A DNA stretch of 64,000 bases from Cellulomonas gelida (GTDB lineage: Bacteria; Actinomycetota; Actinomycetes; Actinomycetales; Cellulomonadaceae). A model generated the notes under the pieces. The model searched no databases. It saw only the letters and a program-made list of their open reading frames with translations, and was not told the DNA's origin. A program made the position numbers and the translations under genes. This document shows positions 8,801-16,047 of the stretch, piece after piece. Position 1 is the stretch's first letter. Every line of letters begins with the position of its first letter. Where the stretch lies: contig NZ_BJLQ01000006.1 of NCBI RefSeq assembly GCF_006538725.1, forward strand, positions 82,076-146,075. The letters run 5' to 3'.

Positions 8801-9493
8801 TCAGGTCTGAGCGCGGACCAGGTCGCGCAGAGGGCGCAGGTCGCGGACCGTCCACGTCGGTGCGTGGTCGCCACTCGGCGCGTCGCGACCCGTCCGGTCC
8901 ACCCACACGCTGCGGATCCCCACGCTGTGTGCGCCCGCGACGTCGCTCGTGAGCGAGTCGCCGACGTGCACGACCTCGTCGGGGCCGAGCCCGAGGAGCC
9001 CGAGCGCGTGCTCGAACGACGGCGCCGCGGGCTTGTAGGCGCGCGACTGCTCGCTCGTGACCCGCAGTGGCACGTCGAGCCGAAGGTGGGCGAGCGCGGC
9101 GAGCAGGACGTCGTCGTCGACGTCCGAGACGAGGCACACCGGGACGGGAGGGTCGGCCAGGAGCTCGAGCGCGTCGGGGTAGGCCTGCGGGGCGGTCCAC
9201 TGCGCGTACAGGGGGTCGAGCAGCGCGTCGAGGTCGAGCCCGTGCTCGCGCGGGGGGAGCGTGCGAGCGAGCGAGTCCCGTGCGAGGTCGCGCAGGCGGC
9301 GGAACGCGTCGCCGTGCGCCTCGTCGGCCACCCGCTCGTACTCCTGCGACCACGCGGTCGAGACCTCGTGGCGGCGGAGCCCGGTCGCGGCGGCGACGTC
9401 GGAGCACACCGCGGCGAACGGCTCGTCGTCGTCGTGCACGACCGTCCCGTAGAAGTCGAGCAGCAGCCCCCTGATCGTCACGCCGGAAAACAT
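8801..9493 (-). CDS. HAD-superfamily hydrolase (subfamily IA)
   Basis: This 230-residue HAD phosphatase-like protein has motif I LLLDFYGTVV (nucleophile Asp13), motif II LVSDVDDD, a conserved Lys in AYKPAAPSF and motif IV EVVHVGDSLTSDVAGA. The second Asp of the usual DxD is Tyr15, as in haloacid dehalogenase-type members, so dehalogenase-like or unusual phosphatase chemistry is possible. It starts at ATG 9493, only 27 bases from the divergent PaiB-like start, so the two promoters must overlap. Confidence 0.8.
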   Translation of the reverse strand: MFSGVTIRGLLLDFYGTVVHDDDEPFAAVCSDVAAATGLRRHEVSTAWSQEYERVADEAHGDAFRRLRDLARDSLARTLPPREHGLDLDALLDPLYAQWTAPQAYPDALELLADPPVPVCLVSDVDDDVLLAALAHLRLDVPLRVTSEQSRAYKPAAPSFEHALGLLGLGPDEVVHVGDSLTSDVAGAHSVGIRSVWVDRTGRDAPSGDHAPTWTVRDLRPLRDLVRAQT

Positions 9494-9508
9494 AGCGACA
9501 GCGCCGAC

Positions 9509-9514
9509 TAGCCT
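9509..9514 (+). promoter_or_regulatory. -10 hexamer of the paiB-like gene
   Basis: TAGCCT precedes the ATG at 9521 by six bases. Its complement lies within the 27-base gap that must also serve the divergent HAD gene. Confidence 0.5.
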
Positions 9515-9520
9515 CGCCGC

Positions 9521-10141
9521 ATGTACGTCCCCGTGTTCAACGCGATCACCGACGACGACGCGCGTGCGCTGGTGCGGGAGGTCGGCTCGGCCGAGCTCGT
9601 GACGGTCGGACCGGACGGCTTCCCGCTCGCCACGCTCTTGCCCGTGCTGTGGCACGACGACCGGCTCGTCGCGCACATGGCGCGCGGGAACCCGCAGTGG
9701 CGGTCGATCGAGCCGGGGATGCCGGGCCTCGCGATCGTCGAGGGACCGCAGGCGTACGTCTCGCCGTCCTGGTACGCCTCCAAGACGGAGCACGGCCGGG
9801 TCGTGCCCACGTGGAACTACTCCGCGGTGCACCTGAGGGGCCGTGTCACGGTGCACGACGACCCGGACTGGCTGCGCGACCTGCTGACGCGGCTGACCGA
9901 CGCGCACGAGGCCCACCGCGCGCAGCCGTGGGCCGTGACGGACGCGCCGGAGGCCTTCGTGACCAAGCAGCTGCGCGCGATCGTCGGGATCGAGCTGGTG
10001 GTCGAGCGGGTCGAGGGCAAGGCGAAGCTGAGCCAGAACCGGTCGGACGCCGACCGGGCGGGGGTCGTCGCCGGCCTCCGACAGGACGGCGGCTCTGGGA
10101 CCGCGGCGGTCGCCGACGCGATGGTCGCTGCCCGGTCCTGA
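9521..10141 (+). CDS. FMN-binding split-barrel protein, PaiB family
   Basis: The 206-residue protein matches the PaiB family end to end: MYVPVFNAITDDDA at the start, YVSPSWYASK, VPTWNYSAVHLRG, and near the end KLSQNRSDADRAGVV. PaiB of Bacillus was described as a negative regulator of sporulation and protease genes; the fold is an FMN-binding split barrel, so members may be oxidoreductases. The true role here is unknown. It is preceded by a leaderless-type promoter and followed by an arsR operon. Confidence 0.85.
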   Translation: MYVPVFNAITDDDARALVREVGSAELVTVGPDGFPLATLLPVLWHDDRLVAHMARGNPQWRSIEPGMPGLAIVEGPQAYVSPSWYASKTEHGRVVPTWNYSAVHLRGRVTVHDDPDWLRDLLTRLTDAHEAHRAQPWAVTDAPEAFVTKQLRAIVGIELVVERVEGKAKLSQNRSDADRAGVVAGLRQDGGSGTAAVADAMVAARS

Positions 10142-10175
10142 CCCGTCAGGGGTTGTGCCGGGCCCCGGACGCGTC

Positions 10176-10198
10176 TAACGTACAACCACATGGTTGTA
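10176..10198 (+). promoter_or_regulatory. arsR promoter and 18-bp palindromic operator over the start codon
   Basis: A -10 hexamer TAACGT (10176-10181) leads into a perfect inverted repeat at 10181-10198 with arms TACAACCA and TGGTTGTA and a CA spacer. The ATG of the arsR gene (10190) lies inside the dyad. ArsR proteins of the SRPBCC-linked type usually repress their own operon, so bound protein would block the start of transcription and any leaderless message. Confidence 0.75.
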
Positions 10199-10588
10199 GA
10201 AATGGATCGTGCGCCGCTCGACCAGGACGAGGTCGATCGCCTGTTCGGCGCCCTCGCGGACGCCACCCGGCGCGACATCGTCGCCCAGGTGCTCCGCGAG
10301 GCGCAGTCGGTCTCCGCGCTCGCGCGGCGGTACGACATGAGCTTCGCAGCGGTCCAGAAGCACGTGGCCGTGCTCGAGCGGGCAGCGCTCGTGCACAAGC
10401 AGCGGCGAGGACGTGAGCAGATGGTCGGCGGAGACGTCGAGACGATCCGGGCGGCGACCCGGCTCCTCGACGCCTACGAGTCGATCTGGCGCGGACGCGT
10501 CGACCGCATCGTCGACCTCCTGGCGCAGGACGCCGGACCGGACGACCCGAGGGACCCGCAGGACGAGCAGACAGGGAGTCACCGATGA
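10190..10588 (+). CDS. ArsR-family transcriptional regulator
   Basis: A 132-residue winged-helix protein: RLFGALADATRRDIVAQVL, then SVSALARRYDMSFAAVQKHVAVLERAALVHKQRRGREQM covers the HTH and wing. No metal-binding Cys pair of the ArsR/SmtB type is seen, as is usual for members paired with SRPBCC proteins. The ATG at 10190 is in the operator; ATG 10202 (MDRAPLDQ) is an alternative. The stop overlaps the next gene as ATGA, so regulator and SRPBCC protein are coupled. Confidence 0.9.
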   Translation: MVVEMDRAPLDQDEVDRLFGALADATRRDIVAQVLREAQSVSALARRYDMSFAAVQKHVAVLERAALVHKQRRGREQMVGGDVETIRAATRLLDAYESIWRGRVDRIVDLLAQDAGPDDPRDPQDEQTGSHR

Positions 10589-11073
10589 CCGTCGTCAGCA
10601 CGACCAAGGACACCGAGGCGCTGCGCCTCGTGATCGTCAGCGAGCTCGCCGCCGCGCCCGAGCGGGTGTGGCAGGTGTGGGCCGACCCGCGCCAGCTCGA
10701 GCGCTGGTGGGGGCCGCCCGAGTGGCCGGCGACGTTCGTCGACCACGACCTGCGTCCCGGGGGCCGCACGTCGTACTACATGACCGGTCCGGACGGGACG
10801 AAGGCGCACGGCTGGTGGCACGTGACCGCGACCGACGAGCCGCACTCGCTCGCGTTCGACGACGGCTTCGCCGACGACGCGGGAGAGCCGACCGACGACA
10901 TGCCGGTCACGCGTGGGCACGTGACGCTCGAGGCGATCCCCACCGGGACGCGCATGACGATCACGTCCCAGTTCCCGACGCTGGAGGCGCTCGAGCAGCT
11001 CGTCGGGATGGGCATGCTCGAGGGCATGACGCTCGCGCTCGGCCAGATCGACGCGATCCTGGCCGATGGCTGA
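10585..11073 (+). CDS. SRPBCC (AHSA1-like) domain protein
   Basis: This 162-residue protein has the START/SRPBCC pattern: AAPERVWQVWADPRQLERWWGPPEWPATFVDHDLRPGGRTSYYM and a C-terminal helix GMLEGMTLALGQIDAIL. Such proteins bind hydrophobic ligands or act in stress; the ligand is unknown. It is coupled to the arsR gene upstream, an arrangement repeated across actinobacteria, and overlaps the DUF4287 gene by 8 bases. Expression is probably controlled by the operator at 10181-10198. Confidence 0.88.
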   Translation: MTVVSTTKDTEALRLVIVSELAAAPERVWQVWADPRQLERWWGPPEWPATFVDHDLRPGGRTSYYMTGPDGTKAHGWWHVTATDEPHSLAFDDGFADDAGEPTDDMPVTRGHVTLEAIPTGTRMTITSQFPTLEALEQLVGMGMLEGMTLALGQIDAILADG

Positions 11074-11296
11074 CGCGGCCGACGGCGCGCCCCCGAAGGT
11101 GACGGGCCCGGCGTCGTACTTCCCGTCGATCGAGAAGACCTACGGGCGGCCGATCGACGAGTGGCTCACGCTCGTCGCCGCCCGCCCGGCCGACGAGAAG
11201 CACCTGGAGACCGTCACCTGGCTCAAGACCGAGCACGGGCTGGGCCACGGCCACGCCAACGCGGTCGTCGCGTACGTCCGCGCCGCCCGGTCCTGA
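11066..11296 (+). CDS. DUF4287 domain protein
   Basis: A 76-residue protein with ASYFPSIEKTYGRPIDEWL and HLETVTWLKTEHGLGHGHAN, the hallmark of DUF4287. Function is unknown. It is the third gene of the arsR operon, overlapping the SRPBCC gene. DUF4287 is often found next to or fused with SRPBCC proteins, so a shared role is likely. Confidence 0.85.
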   Translation: MADAADGAPPKVTGPASYFPSIEKTYGRPIDEWLTLVAARPADEKHLETVTWLKTEHGLGHGHANAVVAYVRAARS

Positions 11297-11342
11297 CCCC
11301 TGGTTCCCTCGGAATCGCGCCCGCCCTGACGATCAGGAGGGC

Positions 11343-11933
11343 ATGGGTCTCGATCTGCTGCTGGCCGTGCCGTTCGCCGCGTTCGCCGTGTGGTGCCTCG
11401 CCAGCGCGATCGGGCCGCGAGGGCGACGGGCGACGACAGGCGGGTCGCCCGCTCGTCGCGCGACGCTGAGCGCGCGTGACGGGCGGCCCGGCCTCGACCT
11501 GCTGGTGCCGGACGTGGACACGGTCGTCGAAGGCGCGCGGATGCTCGCCGCCGACCTCGGTGGGGGAGCGCTCACCATCGAGGCACTGGGACCGCTCCAA
11601 CTTTCGCAGGACCCGCTGCAGGCTCCGGGCGGCCTGCCGGTCGCGGAGGATCGCGCCCGCTCGTCGGCCCGCGACCCGTGGGGTGAGCCGGACGGGGCCG
11701 GTCCCGCCGTCGTGGAGCAGGTCGTGACCGCAGCCGGACCGATGTGGCGCCGCACGGTGCGCACGGCGCTCGCGACGACCGTGACCGACCTGCACGTGGA
11801 CCACGGCGGATGGGCGTTCGTCGTCCGCCTGGTCGGCGGCTCGGACCACGAGCCGCTCCTCGCCGCCGCGGAGCGTGTGCTCACGAGCTGGCGCTGGCAC
11901 GACCAGGTCCCGGCCCGCCGCCCAGCGAGCTGA
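11343..11933 (+). CDS. Hypothetical membrane-anchored protein, paralog of the next gene
   Basis: The 196-residue product starts at ATG 11343 after AGGAGG. Residues 3-24 (LDLLLAVPFAAFAVWCLASAIG) form one membrane segment. The C-terminal half ends with DLHVDHGGWAFVVRLVGG and VLTSWRWHDQ. The same pattern recurs in the neighbouring gene, so this is a local duplication of an unnamed domain. I do not recognise the family. Confidence 0.6.
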   Translation: MGLDLLLAVPFAAFAVWCLASAIGPRGRRATTGGSPARRATLSARDGRPGLDLLVPDVDTVVEGARMLAADLGGGALTIEALGPLQLSQDPLQAPGGLPVAEDRARSSARDPWGEPDGAGPAVVEQVVTAAGPMWRRTVRTALATTVTDLHVDHGGWAFVVRLVGGSDHEPLLAAAERVLTSWRWHDQVPARRPAS

Positions 11934-12047
11934 CCGCAGCCGACGACGCGCGTCGTCGTCGGGGGCAGGGGCTGCGAGACTCCAGATCGGCCCGGGGCGC
12001 AGTGCCGGGCCGGGCTCCTGGATCCCCACGGGATACGCAGTGCCACC

Positions 12048-12413
12048 GTGCCGCTCCGAGGGCGAGCGGTGATCACGATCATGTCGCTGGGTGCCGTGGG
12101 CGCCCTCCAGGACGGTCGTCCGATCCTCGAGGCAGCGCGTCGTCCGGACGCGCTGCGCACGCAGACCCCACCGAGCTGGACGTGGCTGGGTCCGGTCGAG
12201 CGCGACGAGACCGCAGCCGGGACCGGGTGGCGACTGACGGTGCTCCTCGACGGGGGAGGGACGATGTTCGCGGACACCCACATCGACCGGGACGGCTGGG
12301 CCTACGTCGTCGGCGTCGTCGCGCCGCCGTCGCGGCACGCCGAGGTGGCGCTGGTCGCCGACGCGATGCTGGACACCTGGCGCTGGATCGCCCCGCTCGC
12401 GAGCCGGTACTAG
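12048..12413 (+). CDS. Hypothetical soluble protein, paralog of the preceding gene
   Basis: The 121-residue product contains DTHIDRDGWAYVVGVV and MLDTWRWIAPL, matching the C-terminal domain of the preceding protein (shared D-x-H-x-D-x2-G-W-A-x-V-V and L-x2-W-R-W). It lacks the membrane anchor. The start is uncertain: GTG 12048, GTG 12069 (GAGGG upstream) and ATG 12081 are all possible. The conserved core begins after all three. Confidence 0.55.
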   Translation: MPLRGRAVITIMSLGAVGALQDGRPILEAARRPDALRTQTPPSWTWLGPVERDETAAGTGWRLTVLLDGGGTMFADTHIDRDGWAYVVGVVAPPSRHAEVALVADAMLDTWRWIAPLASRY

Positions 12414-12427
12414 CGGCGTCCAGCGGC

Positions 12428-13564
12428 CTACAGCGGCTTGCCTGCGCGCAGCTCGGCGACGAGGGAGGCGACGACCGCGTCGAGCTCTCCCGCGTTGCGG
12501 CGCGCGACGGCCCGCTGCCGCTGGTAGGACGCGCCGCGACGCAGGATCACGCGGACCTGCTCGAGCTCCTCGGAGCACCCCAGGCGTTCGGCGACCGGCG
12601 CGAGCACGGTCAGCCAGTGCGCGACCGAGTCCGTGACGAGCTCCTCGTCGCCCGCCGCGTTCGTGATGATGATCGCGTCCATGCCGTAGCGCGCCGAGCG
12701 CCACTTGTTCTCCTGCACGAACCACGTGGGCATCGACGGCAGCGGCTCGCCTGCGTCGATCAACGACGAGAAGTGCTCGACGAAGCAGTGCGTGAGCGCG
12801 CCGATCGCGGTGACCTCGAGCAGGTTCGTCGCGCCGTCGGCGATGCGCATCTCGAGCGTCCCGAACCGCGGCGCGGGGCGCACGTCCCAGCGGACCTCGT
12901 TGAACTGGTCGATCACGCCGGTGTGCAGCATGTCCCCGACGTACTGCTCGAGCTGGGACCACTCGTCGAACTGGTACGGCAGCCCGGCCGTCGGCAGCTG
13001 CTGGAACAGCAGCGCGCGGTTGGAGGCGTAGCCGGTGTCCTTGCCGCCCCAGAACGGGGACGACGCGGACAGCGACTGGATGTGCGCGAACACCGTGAGC
13101 ATCGCGCGCGAGATCGGCAGCACCTTGGCCCGGTCCTCGATGCCGACGTGCACGTGCACGCCGTAGATGAGCATCTGCCGGCCCCACCACTGTGTGCGGT
13201 CGATGAGCGTCGCGTACCGCTGCTTGTCGCTGACCTTCTGCGTGGCCCAGTGCGCGAAGGGGTGCGTGCCGCCGCCCATGAGGTCGATCCGCAGGGGAGC
13301 GGCCGCCGCGGCGACCTCGTCGAGCGCACGACGCAGGTCGGCGCCCGCCTCACCCACGGTGCGGCACTTGCCGGACGAGACCTCGACCGTGTTGCGCAGC
13401 AGCTCCTGGGTGATGTTCGGATGATCGGTGCCGACGGTGTCGAAGATCGCCTGCGCGGCCTGGCGCAGGTCCCCCGAGTCGGCGTCGACGAGGGCGACCT
13501 CCCACTCGAGCCCGACCGTCGAGCGTTCGCTGCTCGCGAACGGCAGGTGCACGGGCGCGGCCAT
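12428..13564 (-). CDS. Carboxylate-amine ligase, glutamate-cysteine ligase type 2 (YbdK family)
   Basis: This 378-residue protein is a YbdK/GCS2-family ATP-dependent ligase. Seen in it are STVGLEWEVALVD, HPNITQELLRNTVEVSSG, GGGTHPFAHW, YGVHVHVGIEDR and the late FGTLEMRIADG and ENKWRSARYG. YbdK of E. coli has weak gamma-glutamylcysteine synthetase activity. Actinobacteria use mycothiol, so the substrate may be another amine. Its ATG at 13564 overlaps the stop of the upstream methyltransferase as ATGA. Confidence 0.87.
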   Translation of the reverse strand: MAAPVHLPFASSERSTVGLEWEVALVDADSGDLRQAAQAIFDTVGTDHPNITQELLRNTVEVSSGKCRTVGEAGADLRRALDEVAAAAAPLRIDLMGGGTHPFAHWATQKVSDKQRYATLIDRTQWWGRQMLIYGVHVHVGIEDRAKVLPISRAMLTVFAHIQSLSASSPFWGGKDTGYASNRALLFQQLPTAGLPYQFDEWSQLEQYVGDMLHTGVIDQFNEVRWDVRPAPRFGTLEMRIADGATNLLEVTAIGALTHCFVEHFSSLIDAGEPLPSMPTWFVQENKWRSARYGMDAIIITNAAGDEELVTDSVAHWLTVLAPVAERLGCSEELEQVRVILRRGASYQRQRAVARRNAGELDAVVASLVAELRAGKPL

Positions 13565-14779
13565 CAGGAGCCTCCCGGCGCGCTCGTGCCCGCGAGCTCG
13601 TCACCGACGGGCTCCACGACGAGGACGCTCTGGTGCCCCGCGACGCGCGTGAGCACGATCGTCGCGGTCGCGTCGCCCCGCAGGTCGAGCTGCCGGCGCA
13701 GCTGCTCGGGCACGACCGCCGTGCCGCGCTTCTTGATCGTCAGGCGGCCGACGCCACGCTCGCGCAGGTAGGTGCGCAGGCGCTTGAGCCCGAACGGCAT
13801 CCGGTCCAGGACGCGGTAGGCCGTCGCGAACGGGGTCGCCTGCAGCTCGTCGGACGTCACGTAGGCGATCGTGGGGTCGACGAGCCGGCCGCGCACGTCG
13901 AGCGCGACGTCGCCGACGAGCCCCGCGCGGATGACCGCGCCGTCGGGCTCGTACAGGTACGCGCCGATCGCCCCGACATGCGCGTGCGCGACCTCGACGG
14001 GAGCGAGCACGTGCGGCTGCCCGCCCCGCAGGACGAGCGCCGAGCGGCCCGGACCCTCGGGAGCGAGCGGGCCGAACCACAGGCCGAGCTCGACGACGTC
14101 GCCGTCGACGGACACCCACTGGGCGCGCGCGTCGTCCGGCAGGTCGCGGTGCGCGATGCCGGGGCCGAGCTTGAGGCCGAGGGCGGGGACGCGCTCGCGG
14201 ACCGCGAGAACAGCGTCCAGCGGCGGGGAGTAGGAGGCGGGGTCGTGCACGCGCGAACCGCCGCCCGTGCGACGAGCGGGGTCGGCGTACACGCCGTCGA
14301 CGCCCGTCAGGTCCAGGCTCAGCCCGTCGGTGTGCCGGACCTCGACCTCGGGGAAGTGCCGCAGGTTCACCGTCGCGATGGCTGCGGTCATCTCGTCGAG
14401 CTCGGCGGCCGTCACGCGCAGGCCGACCCCTGCGAACGCGAGCGCGTCCGCGCCGATCCCGCACGTGAGGTCCGCGACGTGCGTGAGGCCCGCGTCGCGG
14501 TAGCGGCGCGCGTGGTGCGCCCCGACCTCGAGCCGGGTCGCCTGCTCGAGGCCCGCCGCGGTGAACAGCATGCCGTCGGCGAAGTCGCCGAGCTTGGCGT
14601 GCGCCTTGCCGCGCAGGCGCGACTGCGTGAGCGCGGCCGCGACGAGGGAGGGGTGCAGGCCCTCGGCGCGCAGCCGCTCGCCCAGCGGCATCGCGAGCCG
14701 CTCGTCGTACCGGGGGCAGGGCGGACAGCAGCGCCCACCCGTCGGGGGTGAGCAGCCGGCTGAGGCCGTCGGCATCCAT
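13564..14779 (-). CDS. Class I SAM methyltransferase with THUMP-like domain, apparent frameshift
   Basis: The conserved N-terminus (ATG 14779, MDADGLSRLLTPDGWALLS then ALPP) is in one frame, and everything after it (YDERLAMPLGERLRAEGL, ALTQSRLRGKAHAKLG, DLTCGIGADALAFAG, VDGVYADPARRTGG, then TIKKRGTAVVP) is in another. The break lies at 14711-14716 (CGGGGG on the plus strand), where one extra G-C pair explains the shift. The protein would otherwise be about 400 residues: a SAM-binding Rossmann domain, a DPARR catalytic-type motif and a C-terminal THUMP-like domain. Without the first 23 residues translation could begin at ATG 14691. It may be a sequencing error, a pseudogene or a real shift. 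It is coupled to the ligase gene downstream. Confidence 0.75.
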
Positions 14780-14891
14780 GTCGGCGATCCTTGCACCCTG
14801 CGGGCGTTGCGCGGGACCCGCTCCGCGCGTCGGGCCGGCGTGTGCTTCCACTCCTGCTTCCAGGCGTGCGCCCGGCCCGTCGGCGCTGGGG

Positions 14892-14918
14892 TTAGCACTC
14901 GCCTTGACCGAGTGCCAA
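14892..14918 (+). promoter_or_regulatory. CIRCE element 1 (HrcA operator)
   Basis: TTAGCACTC, nine bases, GAGTGCCAA: one mismatch to the canonical CIRCE inverted repeat. It overlaps the -35 of the groES promoter, so HrcA would block RNA polymerase. Confidence 0.9.
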
Positions 14919-14932
14919 GCGGTTCCTAGAGT
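14904..14932 (+). promoter_or_regulatory. groES promoter
   Basis: TTGACC (14904-14909), a 17-base spacer and TAGAGT (14927-14932) form a good vegetative promoter flanked by two CIRCE sites. The leader to the GTG start is about 110 bases. Confidence 0.75.
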
Positions 14933-14938
14933 GAGGAA

Positions 14939-14965
14939 CTGGCACTCTCGGTATGAGTGTGCCAA
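14939..14965 (+). promoter_or_regulatory. CIRCE-like element 2
   Basis: CTGGCACTC, nine bases, GTGTGCCAA: a second, weaker copy placed at the expected transcription start of groES. Confidence 0.7.
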
Positions 14966-15049
14966 CGCGCCAGGTCTCCGGCACCCGCGACGACGGTGGC
15001 TGGGCGCGACCCACTGAACCACTCAACACACGCGAAGGGGAGGTCCGCA

Positions 15050-15346
15050 GTGTCGGTCTCCATCAAGCCGCTCGAGGACCGGATCGTCGTGAAGCCCCTG
15101 GAGGCGGAGACGACGACGGCCTCGGGTCTGGTCATCCCGGACTCCGCCAAGGAGAAGCCCCAGGAGGGCGAGGTCCTCGCGATCGGTCCGGGTCGGATCG
15201 ACGACAAGGGCAACCGCGTCCCGCTCGACGTCGCTGTCGGTGACAAGGTCATCTACTCGAAGTACGGCGGCACCGAGGTCAAGTACTCCGGCGAGGAGTA
15301 CCTGATCCTCTCGGCGCGCGACATCCTGGCGGTCGTCGTCAAGTGA
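15050..15346 (+). CDS. groES: Co-chaperonin GroES
   Basis: The 98-residue product is a full Gro[19 protein letters not shown], the mobile loop [20 protein letters not shown], and [20 protein letters not shown] with a C-terminal DILAVVVK. It caps GroEL during ATP-driven folding. The GTG at 15050 follows GGGGAGG. A strong terminator comes 33 bases after the stop and the next gene is on the other strand, so groEL is not in this operon. Heat control by HrcA is indicated by the two CIRCE sites. Confidence 0.97.
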   Translation: MSVSIKPLEDRIVVKPLEAETTTASGLVIPDSAKEKPQEGEVLAIGPGRIDDKGNRVPLDVAVGDKVIYSKYGGTEVKYSGEEYLILSARDILAVVVK

Positions 15347-15379
15347 TCCTGCACTGACCCGTCCGCGGGTCAGGCGACG

Positions 15380-15413
15380 CGAAGGCCCCCGTCCTGATGG
15401 ACGGGGGCCTTCG
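15380..15413 (+). terminator. Terminator after groES
   Basis: A perfect 15-bp stem (arms CGAAGGCCCCCGTCC and its complement) closes a TGAT loop. It can also serve the convergent whiB gene. Confidence 0.85.
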
Positions 15414-15478
15414 ACGTTCCCCGGTGGGTCCGGAGCTCGGGGCCGCGGGCGCTCAGCCGGCGCGGGTCAGACGGGGGT

Positions 15479-15784
15479 TCAGGCGGTGGTGCGGGCGACG
15501 ACGGTGCGGCCCCGCTGGGCGAGCAGCGCGGCGCGCTCGTCCTCGGACAGGCCGCCCCAGACGCCGTAGGGCTCGCGCACCGCGAGGGACTGCTCGCGGC
15601 ACTGGTCGAGCACGGGGCACGTGGCGCACACGGCCTTGGCGGCCTCGGCGCGACGTCGGCGAGCGGATCCACGCTTGCCTTCGGGGTGGAAGAAGAGGTC
15701 CTGGTCTGCGTCGCGGCAGGCGCCTTCGAACTGCCACTCCCACAGGTCCATCACGGGTCCGGGCAAGCGCGAGATCTCGGCCAT
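15479..15784 (-). CDS. WhiB-family iron-sulfur regulator, WhiD/WhiB3-like
   Basis: The 101-residue protein has the four WhiB cysteines in C-x29-C-x2-C-x5-C spacing (Cys23, 53, 56, 62), which bind an O2/NO-sensitive [4Fe-4S] cluster, and the GVWGG turn (74-78). The lead segment ISRLPGPVMDLWEWQFEGAC and FFHPEGKRGSARRRR resemble WhiB3 of mycobacteria and WhiD of Streptomyces. ATG 15784 was chosen because GAGGAGG sits just upstream; an upstream ATG at 15856 is less likely. WhiB proteins act by binding the sigma factor region 4. Its position between groES and bldM matches the whiD locus of Streptomyces. Confidence 0.92.
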   Translation of the reverse strand: MAEISRLPGPVMDLWEWQFEGACRDADQDLFFHPEGKRGSARRRRAEAAKAVCATCPVLDQCREQSLAVREPYGVWGGLSEDERAALLAQRGRTVVARTTA

Positions 15785-16047
15785 GCGTCCTCCTCGTCGA
15801 TCGTCCGGCTGCGGATCCGGGCGATCGGTTCGTCCTGGCTTCACTGCTGCTGTCAAGGTCGTCGTGCCACGTCGTCACGGCGTGTGACCGGAACGCTACA
15901 ACCGCGCCACAATCCGGTCAAGACTCGTTCGATAACAGGTCGCGGCGCGGTTCTGTGTGCGCGTCTGTGCCGTTTTGACACGATCGGGTGACGCGCAATG
16001 GGTTGCCGGGCGCGATTCTGGGCCGGACGGCCTGGCAGAATCGCGCC

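Noticed and set aside
12428..13564. Mycothiol or ergothioneine biosynthesis (EgtA) assignment for the ligase
   Set aside because: The motifs fit the YbdK group, and no egtB, egtC or egtD neighbours are present, so EgtA is not supported.
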